Source of the DNA: Owenia fusiformis
Taxonomy: Eukaryota > Annelida > Polychaeta > Sabellida > Oweniidae
Direction: 5' to 3'
Length of the DNA: 64,000 nt
Assembly (NCBI GenBank): GCA_903813345.2
Contig: CAIIXF020000005.1
Span: 10,483,375 to 10,547,374, forward strand
Positions 12,801 to 25,100 of the stretch are shown piece by piece. The stretch's first letter is position 1; the number at the start of each line of letters is the position of its first letter. The translations under genes and the position numbers were made by a program. The notes beneath the pieces were generated by a model. That model saw only the letters and a program-made list of their open reading frames with translations, ran no database searches and had not been told where the DNA came from.

Positions 12801-13154
12801 GATCAACTCAAACATAAGAGTTTAACATTGATAATAATAGATGCCGGTGTAAAAGGGTAGGAGGTCCTATCAAATTATGGTCCTACTCTCCATTGATTTA
12901 TATGGTGACCTAAATACAACTCTTTCCCTTATTATCTTATACACAATCAGGGCCAGTAAGGGCCGTTTATAAAGGGGACCATAATCCCCAGGGGACCATA
13001 ATTTCTTTTACACCGGATTTGAAACTCATAGTGGATTAAAACAATTGCCTCAGAAAAATGAAATTTTTACCAAACATTTTCAATCATTGGATTGTTTTAT
13101 CTCAACAGCTGGTGTGACGATGGAATCATGAGTGTATATTCAAATGAAGTGTGA
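838..13154 (+). CDS. TTF2: Transcription termination factor 2 (TTF2/lodestar), SNF2-family ATPase; 5' end outside window
   Basis: Family role: a DNA-dependent ATPase that releases RNA polymerase II transcripts, notably at mitosis. 21 coding exons were read: 838-916, 1209-1274, 1389-2141, 2355-2573, 2867-3062, 3396-3498, 4297-4436, 5241-5363, 7319-7472, 7816-7924, 8348-8547, 8746-8810, 9040-9131, 9651-9742, 10088-10385, 10786-10938, 11213-11434, 11709-11791, 12137-12295, 12643-12765, 13109-13154. They join in frame to 1157 codons plus stop. The first visible exon encodes [17 protein letters not shown], like the segment after the GRF zinc finger in vertebrate TTF2; the finger and start codon must lie to the left. 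A long Ser/Lys-rich linker follows (1389-2141). SNF2 motifs: DDMGLGKT (5243-5266), DEAH (8413-8424), TGTPIQN (8498-8518), GGVGLNL (11733-11753) and a motif VI ending YRVGQK (to 12191). Exon 10088-10385 carries a Met/Gly/Asn-rich insert (MGGANQ-like repeats). The last exon is less certain: reading through at 12766 gives an immediate stop at 12767-12769. Confidence 0.93.
3852..4011. repeat. Foldback (inverted repeat) element in TTF2 intron
   Basis: The two halves are near reverse complements: the left AATAAATAG…CATCCTATGATTTA and GTGATATGATTTTAATCCA arms match the right side read backwards. The centre holds a GCTACGCTCGCTCG motif. About 160 bp, typical of a foldback or MITE. Confidence 0.7.
4493..5072. 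mobile_element. Non-autonomous DNA transposon with TIR CTATCACACCAAACTAGTTCT
   Basis: The left end CTATCACACCAAACTAGTTC reappears inverted at about 5049-5070. The element is about 580 bp and has diverged inner repeats (CATGAAGTTCGTAAACAGA-like twice). No transposase ORF. It sits in the TTF2 intron before the Walker A exon. Confidence 0.75.
5390..7110. repeat. Tandem array of ~345-bp units plus (TCCG)n in TTF2 intron
   Basis: The interval opens with a TCCG/TCTG simple repeat (about 5419-5465). A unit of roughly 340-349 bp then recurs about four times: the landmark AAACCTCTGTCGAT occurs near 5487, 5836, 6173 (variant) and 6512. Each unit carries ATGGCCGCCATTTTTGTC-like and TCAGCCATTTTAGTTA-like segments. 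The last copy is truncated. ORFs in it are repeat-derived. Confidence 0.85.
7167..7286 (+). repeat. Interspersed repeat family A, copy 2
   Basis: Begins TATGTCACCACC and ends GGCAGGTAAGGACATTTTGC then TTAATGCCTTG. Sense orientation in a TTF2 intron, directly upstream of the exon at 7319. Confidence 0.8.
8162..8326 (+). repeat. Interspersed repeat family A, copy 3
   Basis: Starts TATGTCATCCCCAGAAGTGA, has an expanded interior of TTCGGCGTCTGTAA-type words, and ends AACAAGTGGCAGGTGGTGAC. It ends about 20 bp before the exon at 8348, sense orientation. Confidence 0.8.
9298..9549 (+). mobile_element. MITE-like element with ATGAGCCTGGCC ends in TTF2 intron
   Basis: The left end ATGAGCCTGGCCATAG and the right end GGCCTGGCTCATAT are inverted repeats. 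A diverged inverted copy occurs at about 37280-37492. It has no ORF of note. Confidence 0.7.
12391..12508 (+). repeat. Interspersed repeat family A, copy 4
   Basis: A diverged copy ending AATAAATGACAGGTGATGAC, then ATCTTGCATGTTAAT. Sense orientation in the TTF2 intron between exons at 12137 and 12643. Confidence 0.7.
12844..13016. mobile_element. MITE with TIR CCGGTGTAAAAG in last TTF2 intron
   Basis: CCGGTGTAAAAG at 12844-12855 is repeated inverted as CTTTTACACCGG at 13005-13016. Inside, GGACCATAAT-type words recur. The 173-bp element occupies most of the final TTF2 intron. Confidence 0.8.
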
Positions 13155-14989
13155 TGAGATGATCAGTATTAACCGGAAAGATTGTAAACCTAGAAAAAAT
13201 ATAGAGCTTTTAAGAAGACATTGAACACTGGGGTCTCATACAATGGTTATATTATCAAGGACAAACATGTACTTTTAATATTCAGATATGTCTAGCAACA
13301 AAAAGTAGCCTAGCTTGCATTTTCCATCACACGCAAATTAGTCCCTTCTAAATCATCAGATATTCAACAAAAAAGGTCAAAATGTTCACAACTTGGGTAC
13401 TAGTATATATTTTTAATTTGATAGCCCAGAGACCAGATGCTCAATAATTAGTTCTATGTGTGTAGGCCTATTGAAAATCAGGAATCTGTTAAGATTTAGA
13501 GATCAAAAGGAGTCATGAACTACTGTACTATCTAGTTAATGTCTAGATGGTATAATCAAGAACCACAAAACAATATTTATATTATAAAGCATATATTTTA
13601 TCATAATCAGTCTAATATAATAGCATACATTAGTGATGTGATCATCTTCGCAATTTTGGATAATCATGTTCGTTCGTTGATAAGTTGATGAATTTCAAGT
13701 AATACATTGATACAGGTCGAGGTATAGATAATATAATATTCCTTTTTTGGAATATGTAGAGATTATGTCACCATTTTCATAGAGATTATGTCACCATTTT
13801 CATATATATACCTTCTGTTTAACTGTAATTTAAATTTATGTTCATGTAGAGTATAGATATGGCCGTGAGAGTCGTACATGTAAAATTATTAATATAAAAT
13901 TAATATAAATAAATATTGAGCCAATTAACACAAAACACAATACCTTGGAAAATAATGGCTAATTTAAGTTAATTAGCTACAAGAGTTTACAATTTGACAT
14001 AACTGTTAATTAGCTCAATTGGAAATATTATAATACCATCTCCAACTCATCTTCTTGGGCGAAAATAAATCTCCAACTGGTGGTGTAAGCTGGGGAAGGA
14101 GGTGAGGGAAAAGAATCGAAATGTATAACTTACATTGATGTTAATGGATTTTGTACGCACCTAGGGAGAAAACCCTCCAACTACAATCCTATCGATATCT
14201 CGTCTAAAGTCTCATCTCGTACTCTCGAGATCTGAAGCTTGATGTTTCGTTCAGTGTAACTTACCAGAAACATTTACCTGGGATAACCGGGGAATGGTCT
14301 TCTTAGGGCTTGTTCATACCTAAACCTTAACCGACTCTCACATTGCCATAAATGAAATTATTGTCAATAATTTGAATTTAGAGCTTGATCTCACAACTAA
14401 CAAAAAATGCTCCAGGACTATTGAAATGCATTAGTTCAAAATTGATGAGTTAAGATGGGCTATGGCAGGACCATGATTCTGCATGTACAAGTTCTCCAAG
14501 TTTTCTCCTCCCGGCCGAGAGGTGGGCTGTGTTTACTCCATTCATTGTTTGTCTCATATGTAAACTATTAGCAGTTTTTCAGTTGACATATACAGTAGTA
14601 AACATATACAGTGGTAAACATGTGTTAAACATGGAGTAAACCTGTGTTAAACATGTAGTAAACATGTGTTGATTATGCAATACATCAGTGATGCAGTGCT
14701 ATACTAGTATAAAAACTGCACTTCAATACGGGTAGCCTCCATGGAGTCAATTTGCAGGCCACCACTTTGTCCAGACACTTTAATACAAACAAGTTTGCAA
14801 ACAGTTAAACATAAATTCAATGCAGTTATTTTATATGGGATAATATTTTACTTTATTCCATACTTAGTAGGTGAATAACATGCAGGAATTGAATTGGTAT
14901 CTGAGGTGAGTGGGTGATATCACATGCTCATCAGATCTATGACGTCAGAAATTCAGAGAGTAGATACTGAGCCAGGGAACTGGACTATA

Positions 14990-15176
14990 AACCCTCATAA
15001 TCTACTAAGTATGGAATAAATCAGTTATTAAATGCTCGCTTTTGGATACAGGGTATATCCCTCGGTAAATACAATATATCAACCCTCAGTCCCTACCGTC
15101 ACTCAGATTGATATATTGTATTTCCCCCAGATATACCCTGTATCAAAAACCTCCCATTAAATAACCTCTATACAAT
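14990..15176. repeat. Dispersed repeat family C, copy 1
   Basis: Highly similar to 40020-40202: both contain CATAATCTACTAAGTAT, GATACAGGGTATATCCCTC, an inverted partner (AGATATACCCTGTATC here), and CCTCCCATTAAATAACCTCT. The arms around GATACAGGGTATAT form a foldback. Confidence 0.8.
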
Positions 15177-15767
15177 TTGCCACTCTACATTATATATCTG
15201 TACAACTATTTATAGATACAAGTATATCTAAACATGTTTTGCTCATTCACTGACCATCACCCCAAATATTGGGTATAATCTGGATTTGAGTATACAATAT
15301 TATCTCATAAATGTGTTATTTAGCAGCCATACCATATATTTACATTTTAGAATAAATTATTTCATATAAATAACAAATCTAGTTTTTATCTTAAATAAAT
15401 ATTAAAGATCTACAAATATATAACTTTGTAAATAATGTTGAATCGTACACTTGTATATGGTGATCATTCTTGGACAACATTTTGAGGATTTTCCCCAAAC
15501 TTTGCCCTTTAAAAATATAGAAGGACATGGACATACTTTTTAACTTTTTTTTACTGTTGCGACAGTATTTTAGTTATGCTTTGGACACAACTTAATTAAA
15601 CCCACCTACTCAACTTTGCCTTAAATTTTCATGAATTCTTACCCATTCATTTCTAAAACTTTTGATTCGATATAAAAAAAATTCAAAATTCAATGAGTGG
15701 AGAATTCAATATATTGAATATGAGATAATAAATATGACAAACAATAACATTCATACATATATATGTA

Positions 15768-15973
15768 CAGGGTGTCCCAAAAGTATGCCCCCCCTAGACA
15801 GACATACACCATACATTTTGAAATGTGTGTAACTTTTTCCCATTTGTGAGTTGAACCATGATACTTGGCAAATCAATGTAACTTTGGACAAGCTTTAAAA
15901 TGATATATGACACATACTATGGGGACATTGGTCTATGTCCCTAGGGGGGCCCTTATACTTTCTGGACACCCAG
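15768..15973. mobile_element. TA-flanked MITE with CAGGGTGTCCCAAAAGTATG ends
   Basis: The left end CAGGGTGTCCCAAAAGTATG is matched inverted by the right end (…CATACTTT-like …GGACACCCAG), and TA flanks both sides, as for Tc1/mariner-type targets. About 206 bp, non-coding. Confidence 0.8.
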
Positions 15974-16175
15974 TATATCCTCTTGATAAATTCTGATTTA
16001 GCAGACTCATCTACGCCTTCACACACTCACCACCTGGTGCAGTTTATGATAGAAAATAGATTGGTGCAATATAAAAAATTCCAACAATGTATTCCAATAC
16101 ACCGTACAATATATCATGTTTATGATCTCAAATTATTTGTATAAATGGACTTGAGCCATCTTTCTAAAATAATGT

Positions 16176-19100
16176 TCATCCCTGTACAGAACTTGCTGAA
16201 GACTCGGGTGTAACTGAGAAGGGTGTCACCTGGAACATATAGCACCTGTTGCACACACGGACAGGCTTTGAATGTCCATACTGAGGCAAGGATACCTGGT
16301 TTGATGAACATCTTGAGCAAAATATCTGAAAAAAATACAAAGTATTATTTCATACTCATTTAACTTAATTAAATGAAATACCCTGTGAAAAAGAATGATA
16401 CTGCAAAGATAAATTCTTAAATATTAGGAAAATAAAGAATTTGGCATACTAATTCAATTTCCTATAACAGAACTATAACACACGATAGTAATGGCCCTTA
16501 TGTCGAACAGTTACACATACATACCTTGCCACAATTTCTACAATGATGTCGGCGTTTCACAAAATTAAATGGGATTTTGCAGGCTGTGCAATGTGGACAT
16601 GTCTCATCGGGAAGCCATGGAGGTGGTTCTACAATGTGAAAAGTTTTATAACCAATATAATTTCAGAAGTGAAGATTAAAAATCCTTTTCTTGTACAAAA
16701 ATAAATTAAATTCAACAAGATCGTAAAACTGTCCTTACCTTCCACAGTACGACGTGAGGCTTGAACTTCCTCATTAGTGGCTCCCTCGTCACTTAGTATG
16801 CTCTCACATAAGGTAGCTTCTTCCGCAGCATCAACAGGTAATAGAGATTCTGTACAGTGCATCTCAAATACAATCTTCAGTATATGACGTAGGTCACTCG
16901 CATAGTTGGTTTGAAGCTGGTCAGCGACTCCTATAGGACATAAAAAGAAGAAATGTAAAAACGATTATGAACCAGGACTCATGATTTTATGATTTCGCAT
17001 GCTTCCACCATTAATGGTGCTATCATTCAACAAAGCAATGTTCTATATTGTTTTAAAAAATCTATTGGTGTCAATGCGAATATCATCTGAAATTAAACCA
17101 GAAAAGCTCAGCAAAGTCAGCAGTTTATGGAGATCTAAAGAGTATGAGACAGTCAAACACTCTTTCACAGGGTACATCTTACCTGATATGCAGACAAACA
17201 GTCTGTGAATTAAATCCCCACTGCTACGAAACCTTGCACGAGCCTCTTTCCTAGATGCTAGCTCTGCAGCTTGAACCGCAAGTTGTATTTCCTCATCATC
17301 AGCACTCTCAGAGTTGTAGGAACTTGTGTCACTGCTGTTGTAACTAGAAATGAACATAGAATATTATGTCAAAAGTCATTTTTCATACAAAAATACAACA
17401 CAAGCAATTTACTATCACAATACTGTATGCAATTAGTGAATTACTCAGTAGGTAAAGCTAGCCAGGGCGCAACATGAAAGCACTGACTTGTGGACACAAA
17501 GTCATTTTATTTTCATCTGGGCCAACTTATTTTTTCAGCATATCAAAAGAATATACAAAATAGCACAGCAACTAATCCTTAGTTCAATTCTAACCCATAG
17601 GTCTGAAAATATATATATATAAGGGTTATGTACTGGGAGGTTTTGGATATGGGGTTTATCCAGAGGGAGATATGCAATTCTACCTAAGGGACCGTAGGGA
17701 CCGAAGGTAGATGTGCACATCTCACGAGGGATGAACCCAATATCCAAACCGACCGTACATAACTGCTTTATCCTATACCAAGTAGAGTTTTCAGGGGCAT
17801 ATTGCCATTTCAATAGTACAAGGTGTAAAAATAAACAAATCATTCATATGCAAAGTTATTTTATTGCATTACCGGAAGCGGGAAGATATGCACCGGAAGC
17901 GGGAAGATATGCACTGAAGCGGGATATGGAGGTATGAGATTTGGCGGGAGATATGGAGGTTCTGGATATGGAAACCTCAAAATCAGGATACGGGATATAT
18001 CTTACCAACTTATCTCCCTAAAACTCTACTTGGCACAGGATAATTCAGGTTATCTTAGACAAAATGAGGTATCATACTATTTTAACTAATGTTTGTAAAG
18101 CTCCTGATCCCCAGGTTGTCAATTACTAAAATAGGGGTTCTGTAGTATCTGTACTGAAGGTCTCAGTTTTATCAGAGTTTGATACAATCTTATACATTTA
18201 AATTGTAAAATAGATTGAGAATGCTTTTACTGACCTCTCCCTATCCCAGTCCACAGCCATCTTCTTGGGGCATTCACCTTGGGTCTTCTCCCCATAGCAA
18301 CCATCACAAGTAGTATCACATCGCCTGTTGAGTCTCTCTGGGTTTGTATTTGCGTAATGTGAGCTTTGACCATGTCGTTTCCTGCCTCGCTTGTTGCGCC
18401 TTTTGGAATGGCTAGTACCGTTTTGGGATGTAGTTCTATTGTTTGATGATAAATGTGGGGAGGCAGATGCACCTCTAGCAACTGCTAATAATGTGGGATT
18501 GTTAGATACAGGTGTTCCTAAAGATCTACTGCGGTGATCTGGGTTAATATCAGATCGATCCATAAAAACATTGTCATTTTCAACAGTCTGTGCACTTGAA
18601 GTACTGGCTTGTTGTGCAGTACCGGCTCTCAAATTCGTGTGCCCAACAACTGGGGCTCCTTTACAATCAGCACGGTTTCTTATTGGTGAAATTGGTTCAT
18701 TTGATTTTGCCTCTTTTCTATTTTTAGATTTCTTGACAGAATTTTTCTTTGAATTAGATTTATTTTTTGAAGATTTGGAAACATTTTTTGAGCTTCCCCT
18801 CTTCTTTGACTTTTCGTTTGTCACTCCATTAGCATTCTCCTCTAAAATGACTATATCGCTATCATCGTTTTCACTCATAACTTCAGCATTAGTGTCAGAT
18901 CTAGAGTCAAGTGGCCCAGATTGTGAAGGATGTTTTTTGGCATCTGAGGCTGTGTCATGTTGTGAAGTGTGAGGTTCATCATTCCCAGGTTGAGCAATTT
19001 CATTAAGCGCAAGTTCACGTATGTTGGTCATTTCTTTAATCAAACTACGTATATTAAAGTGCTCCTTGACAGGAGACTCAGATCCTGACCCTTGAGAATT

Positions 19101-22100
19101 CTTATCGTCAGTCAACTTTACAGATTCATCATGTTGTTTAGCTTCACCACTTGCTCCCATATCCTGCCGTTTGTCATTAGCGTTGACCTCATCTTCATCA
19201 TGGTTAGAATTATCATGGTTCACTCCATTGGTAATGGATTGCATTGATGGTAAGGTAAGGTTTTGGTTGAGCTGATTATCAGATGCGTTATCAGAGGGGA
19301 CAACAATGCTATTAGTTGCACTAGGATTAACACTCAAAACAGTACAGTCATCAGCTGTTATAGGATCCTTCAGAATCTCAATACTCTCCTCATCAAATTG
19401 TTTATTCATGTTTTTCTCAACTGGTCCCTCGATGTCATCATCTTTAGATACATTACTATCAGCATCAATTGTCTTATCACAACTTCTTAGCACATTGTCC
19501 TCATGTTCAGCAGCTATCTGAACTGCTTCAATGTCAGCATTATCAATAATGTCATTGTCGTTAACAGCTGCAATACTGTCATTCTCAGGACTGATTATGT
19601 CATTTTCACATTCAAGTGCAATTTTGTCATTTTCAATTTCACTTATGTCATGTTCAACAACAATTATGTCATCTTCAGTTGCACCTTTATCATCCTCTAC
19701 ACATGCCTCTGATGAGGAGTTTTTGTAAGCATGAACTGCATTTAAAAGTTGCCTTTCATTTTCTCTCTCCTGTTCAAAACTTGCTTCAATGTAAGCCATC
19801 TCAAATAAGGACAAGACAACATCTTGACAGGCTTCTCTCAACTCACCAGATATAGGCACAGGTTTTTCTGAATCAATGTCATCATCACTTTCCATAAACC
19901 CGCTTTTGTCATTAGTTGGAATCTGGTCTTCCATAACGATGGTTTTACGTCGCTCCTGATCTGGACTGTTGATAGGAGTTGCCAGATCTCCTTGAAGGCT
20001 AAAACTTGCCCTATTCGAAGTGGAGAATTCACGAGCATCTGCAGTTATAGTTTCTGAGCTTGAATCGCGTTTGAATCGTGTTATTTGAACAGAAATGTCT
20101 TCACTGTCATTCATATTTTCAGTCATTCCTAATTCATCACTGATGTTTTCAATTGATCCTGATTCATCAGTTTGAGTTGCCATAGTAACTGATATCTCAT
20201 TGGTTGGTTTATCCTTGCGATCTTTTGGAGGTGGAATATACATGTAATCTGACTGGCTATTCCTTGGAAAGCGCACTGGTTCTATTTCCCTGTAGAGGCC
20301 TGGTTCCTCAGCACTACAGAGTGACTTCTCTAACGTCCACATCTCATCTCTATTTAATGTCCACAGGAGCTCCCTGAAAACAAACCAATTTTTGTTTTTT
20401 AACACGATGTGAAGCACTAGTACTTGGACTTGTAAAAAAGAAATTGGACAAAAATTACAAGAATGAACAAGGCATTAACGTGCAAAATGTCACCACCTAC
20501 CATTTGTTACAGATGCCAACCAAGGGACACCAAATGCCAAACACCATCCAAAAAACGTTTGAGAATATAATAATATGTCACCATTTGTGGTGGTGACATA
20601 ATTAAAATAATGTTATTTAAAAACAAAAGAACCTGTTTTAAATTAACAAAACCTGACAACAGACAGAGGAATTCACATTTCAAGATACATACATGTAAAC
20701 TGGTTTCACTAAACTGTCTCGATGACACATGGGTGGGGATAGACTTACCTGATCTTGAAAAGCAGGGTTTGGAATGGTCGGAACATCTCAGACATATGTT
20801 GTGGCACTAGATCAGGGTTCAATGGACCCTCAGGAAAAACCAACAAACCACTAAAATGTAGAAGATGCAATATAGTTATAATATTGAAATATTCATGAAC
20901 TATTGAGCAATATTGTGGATTCTAATTGTGGAAACTAATTCCGCAAATGAACATAGAATTTCTTTTCTGTTTTAGTCTTATTCACATAAGGTGTTTAAGA
21001 TGGAACAACATCTCAACATAAAAGGTCTTGAAATATGCTGCTCTGAATAAGCATGATAATTTGCATTTCATCTAGTTAGCCTTAGTAAGATACGTAACTC
21101 TGCTTAACATCCACATTGTATGCATGTGTACTTTTAAGTGAAAAACAAAAAATCTCGCAAGATTCTTAAAAATTCTATGTAAAAACAAACGATTCTTTGT
21201 CCCAAATGTATATGGATGTAAGACACGTACCAAACAATAGCCAATCTTGGTATAGTAAACATCAATGCAGGATCATAATCATCCAACATATCCTGGGTCA
21301 GCAGCTCTAGTTTCAATGCCCTGTAGTGTAGAATTATACATAGAAGTATCTACAGGTTTATTAAACATACTTCACAAATAAATCCGCATCCTAGTAAAGC
21401 AACAAAATATGAGGAAAACCAATAAACTGGTTTATGTACTGTAAAACACATTGAATTTGTGGGAGCAATTTTTGTTGTTTTATCTATTTTCCAAAACTTG
21501 TGTTTTCATGATTTTTGGAAGGGCCCCGATTCTTGCCAGGAAAACAATTTTAGCCATATGTCATCGTAAATTTTATACTCATATAAAATACATGTAAATT
21601 CAAGATGTCTGTGAACTTAAATGTGTTTTAAAGTATGCCCATTTTAAAAGACCAACAGTTCTGACTTTATCTCAGGAAAATCAAAATTTCAAAATCTCAA
21701 AAATTAATAAGTGGACATCCCCTTTTTCAATTCTGATTTTGGACATTCTTGAATCTTAAATTTTCATGAAATTCTATATTTGATTACATATCTAATTTCT
21801 TTTTTTTCTGTTTCAAATATTGCTTTTAGTATTTTACACGCTCACCTCTACTCCCAAATATACAATTGAGCAACTCATATCATTGGTGAAATATTCTGAA
21901 TTATGGATTTTATTTCACTCACCTCATTATTGACTCTGAGAATAGAATGATCACATCTTGCAGAATGTCATATTCCTTCATACTTTTCACAGGGACCATG
22001 GCACTAACGTAACTACAAACAGAATCACAAACACAAATTTAGCAGAAAGTAGTTCTGTTTTTATTTATTCATGATTAAGGAAAAACAATTACAATTAATT

Positions 22101-25100
22101 CTATGATCATGTGTTAGGAGATTTACTTGAACTTACCTGAGTTCAAACTCTGCGAACAGTCGATCAAATACCTCAAGACCATGTTTGATCTGGAAATATA
22201 TATGTATGGAAGTTATAACTGTAGTTCTGTACAGTACTGGACTGAATAAGTGTGTATATGTGCTAAATTGTTAACACCTATATCTTATTCTTAGAGATCG
22301 GAACTTGCAGAAACTATTTTTATGGTGAAAATATCTAATTTGTAGACCACAGAATGATGTGACAAACTACTAGAATCATGGGGGTCTCATGCAAACATTT
22401 GAATGGTGCATAATATCTTATAAAATATCAAATCAATCCCTTAAGTGTTTTTTCTGGAAGTGCACATGCAAAAAACTCTCACAAAATATCATGATATGAA
22501 AAATCAAACTTTTTTGGGTATTGTCAAAACTTGGATCAAACATTATCCAGAGTAATGGGGCTTAATCGAAGAATTAGTAGAAAGAATATCACAGTTTTGC
22601 AGTCAAATATCGGGCGTACTTACATTTTCATCATAGACATTGATATTCTTAAGACACTGTTCCCTCATGAGACTTCGGAGGTTGTCAAGGTGACGTGTCA
22701 ATGCTTTAGCAAGGGGCCTCATACTGGCACTTTCAACCTCACGGTTAACAATGTTAGACCCTGCTGCCAGGCACTGCAAATTGAAAAATTGAAAAAGAAC
22801 AACTACAGGGTGGAGTAGAAAATGGAACCTTTTAAACAATTTTACAAAACTATAGATGGCCCGTAGCCAGCTTTTCCCAATAGGGATTCATTTTTCAAAA
22901 AATTCCAAGAGGGTTTTTATTTGAAAACTTTGGCCAAAAACCATTTGAACAGTGTTCAGAATGGTGAAAACTGCATGATTTTGAAAGATTTTTTGGCCCC
23001 ATAGCTATGGGCCTAACAGGATGGACTACAGAATGGAACACATCGATATTTTCATACTACAGGATGAATCACAAAATGACAATGTCATAACAATATAAAA
23101 CCAACACAATTTGAATAACAATGTGTCTGTATTGTTACCTCAGCACCAAACCAGAGCTGACCAGCAAGACTTTCCTGTAAGACATCATCGGGGAATTTAA
23201 CGCGGAAATCACGATTGGCTCTTTTATCAGGAATAACCTCATCCATAAATTTCATCATAAGATTTAGAACCCGATCTTGACAACACCGCAAGGAATTCAC
23301 AAGCAAGGTGCATCTTTCTGGGTCCTTCCTTCCATCAAAGCTATCTAGTTCTGCCGCTATAAGATTCAGTTCCTCATCTGCATAGAAAAACTGGGCCAAT
23401 AATGAGGAGTCTGTTTTCTGAAATTACATAGATTTTCTGTTTCATTTTTCATTTCTTAATAAAATAAATTATGATAACATAAATTATATATGAGGTAGAG
23501 ATGAACAGACTAGATGCGAGTTGAAATAATGTTGATTTACGTCACTAAAAATTCAGTCTAATAGACTAGGTGCGAGTAGAAATAATCTTTATTTACGTCA
23601 TTAAATATTCAGTCAAAGTGATGTCATATTTGAAATCTACATGTAAAAGTACATCTAAAAATATGGTTTCGAAAATTGTTTATCAACTTTGAAAATTTAA
23701 TTTTTTGGGAAAATGTGACTTCTTGTTCGGGTTGATTCCCCATAGACCCCATGATACAAAATCACAAAAAGTGAAATATCTTTTCTTGTATTGGATAGAT
23801 AACATTTTCTTTTACTGGACATATTTCAGTTTGCATAACTATGAGATACATAAGGGTTATATGAGAATTGAATCATTAAAACCGACGTGATTTAAGTTTA
23901 AGGGAACTTTCTCCTATACCCGCCATGCTATCTGACACGAACGAGCCACCTGGTGGTGAATCTGGTAACTACCTACTCGCATCTGCGTTATTGATGTCAT
24001 ACTTGGAATCTACATGTAAAATTACATCTTGAAATGTGGTTTCGAAAAGAGTTTTATCGACTTAAAATTTAATTTTCTTTGAAAATGTCAGATTCCCCAT
24101 AGACCAAATGTTGTAAAATCACAAAAAGTGAAATATCTTGTGTTGGGCAGATTATATTTTCCTTTACTGGACAGGTTTTAATTTGTATAACTATCGATCA
24201 GATACATAAGGGTAACAGGGCTCTCGCCAGGCTTTTAGACTGTGGCGCAGCCACACTCTATTTAGCTCCCTTCACACCCTATTGGCAAATCATGACTGTT
24301 TCCACAGTCAAAACTTGACTGAATATACAATAATAGCATGCAAAAAGGATAAAACGTAACATAAATATGATTTATCACAATTGAACGGTTATACTGAAGT
24401 TGTTAGCCCCACACCCTAAATATTTCCTGGTGAGAGCCCTCGGTAATATGAAAAGTGAACTAAAACTGATGATTATTCAAGTTTAAGGGAACTTTGTAAT
24501 ACCCTGCCATGTCATTTCCCCCAAGTTAGCCAGCTGGTGGCGAAACTGGTATCTACCTATTCGCATCTGAGAAATTGAAAAGAAAATACATGTTAAGCTT
24601 ATTGTTCCAGATATCATACAAATATATATTTCAGGCTTGTCAGGCTCATTTTTTATAGTTGTGCAAACGAGGAATGTAGAACGTAACATTTAACAATGAC
24701 CCAAATATTAATCAAAAAATATGAAGTGAAATAAAATAAAAACACTGAAAATTTGACATTAGACTTAAATGACTGACCCATTTTTCTACTCGGCATCTTC
24801 AAAAATAATGTTTCAAATTACTATTGTTAGCTAAATTAACTCCCTGGGGAAGAAATGGTTAATTAGACAACTTTGTATCTCATGAATCTCTGCAAGCAGA
24901 TCAGATTCAAAGCTGACCCTCTAACCTTAGAACCTGAGGACAAATTATGTCATTCATTTCCCATTTAGGAATGGACTTTGAAGCTCTCATTTGCCTAATG
25001 TTTTTTCTCATTTATTTTTTAAGTGTATACTCACTAACAAGAAGAAGTACTAGTATCATACAAGATGGTTGACAAAATTTGTTGAACATTGATAAATCTT

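Larger units (their letters stand above)
13155..16175. other. Convergent TTF2/LST2 intergenic and 3' UTR region
   Basis: About 3 kb between convergent stop codons. It includes 3' UTR sequence of both genes, short GTAAACATGTGTTAAACATG-type repeats at about 14600-14665, a dispersed repeat at 14990-15176 and a MITE at 15768-15973. No conserved protein-coding signal was recognised. Confidence 0.6.

Noticed and set aside
18571-18972. 133-codon plus-strand ORF
   Set aside because: Antisense shadow of the LST2 central exon; its Phe/Ser/Leu-rich composition mirrors Lys/Glu/Ser codons on the other strand.
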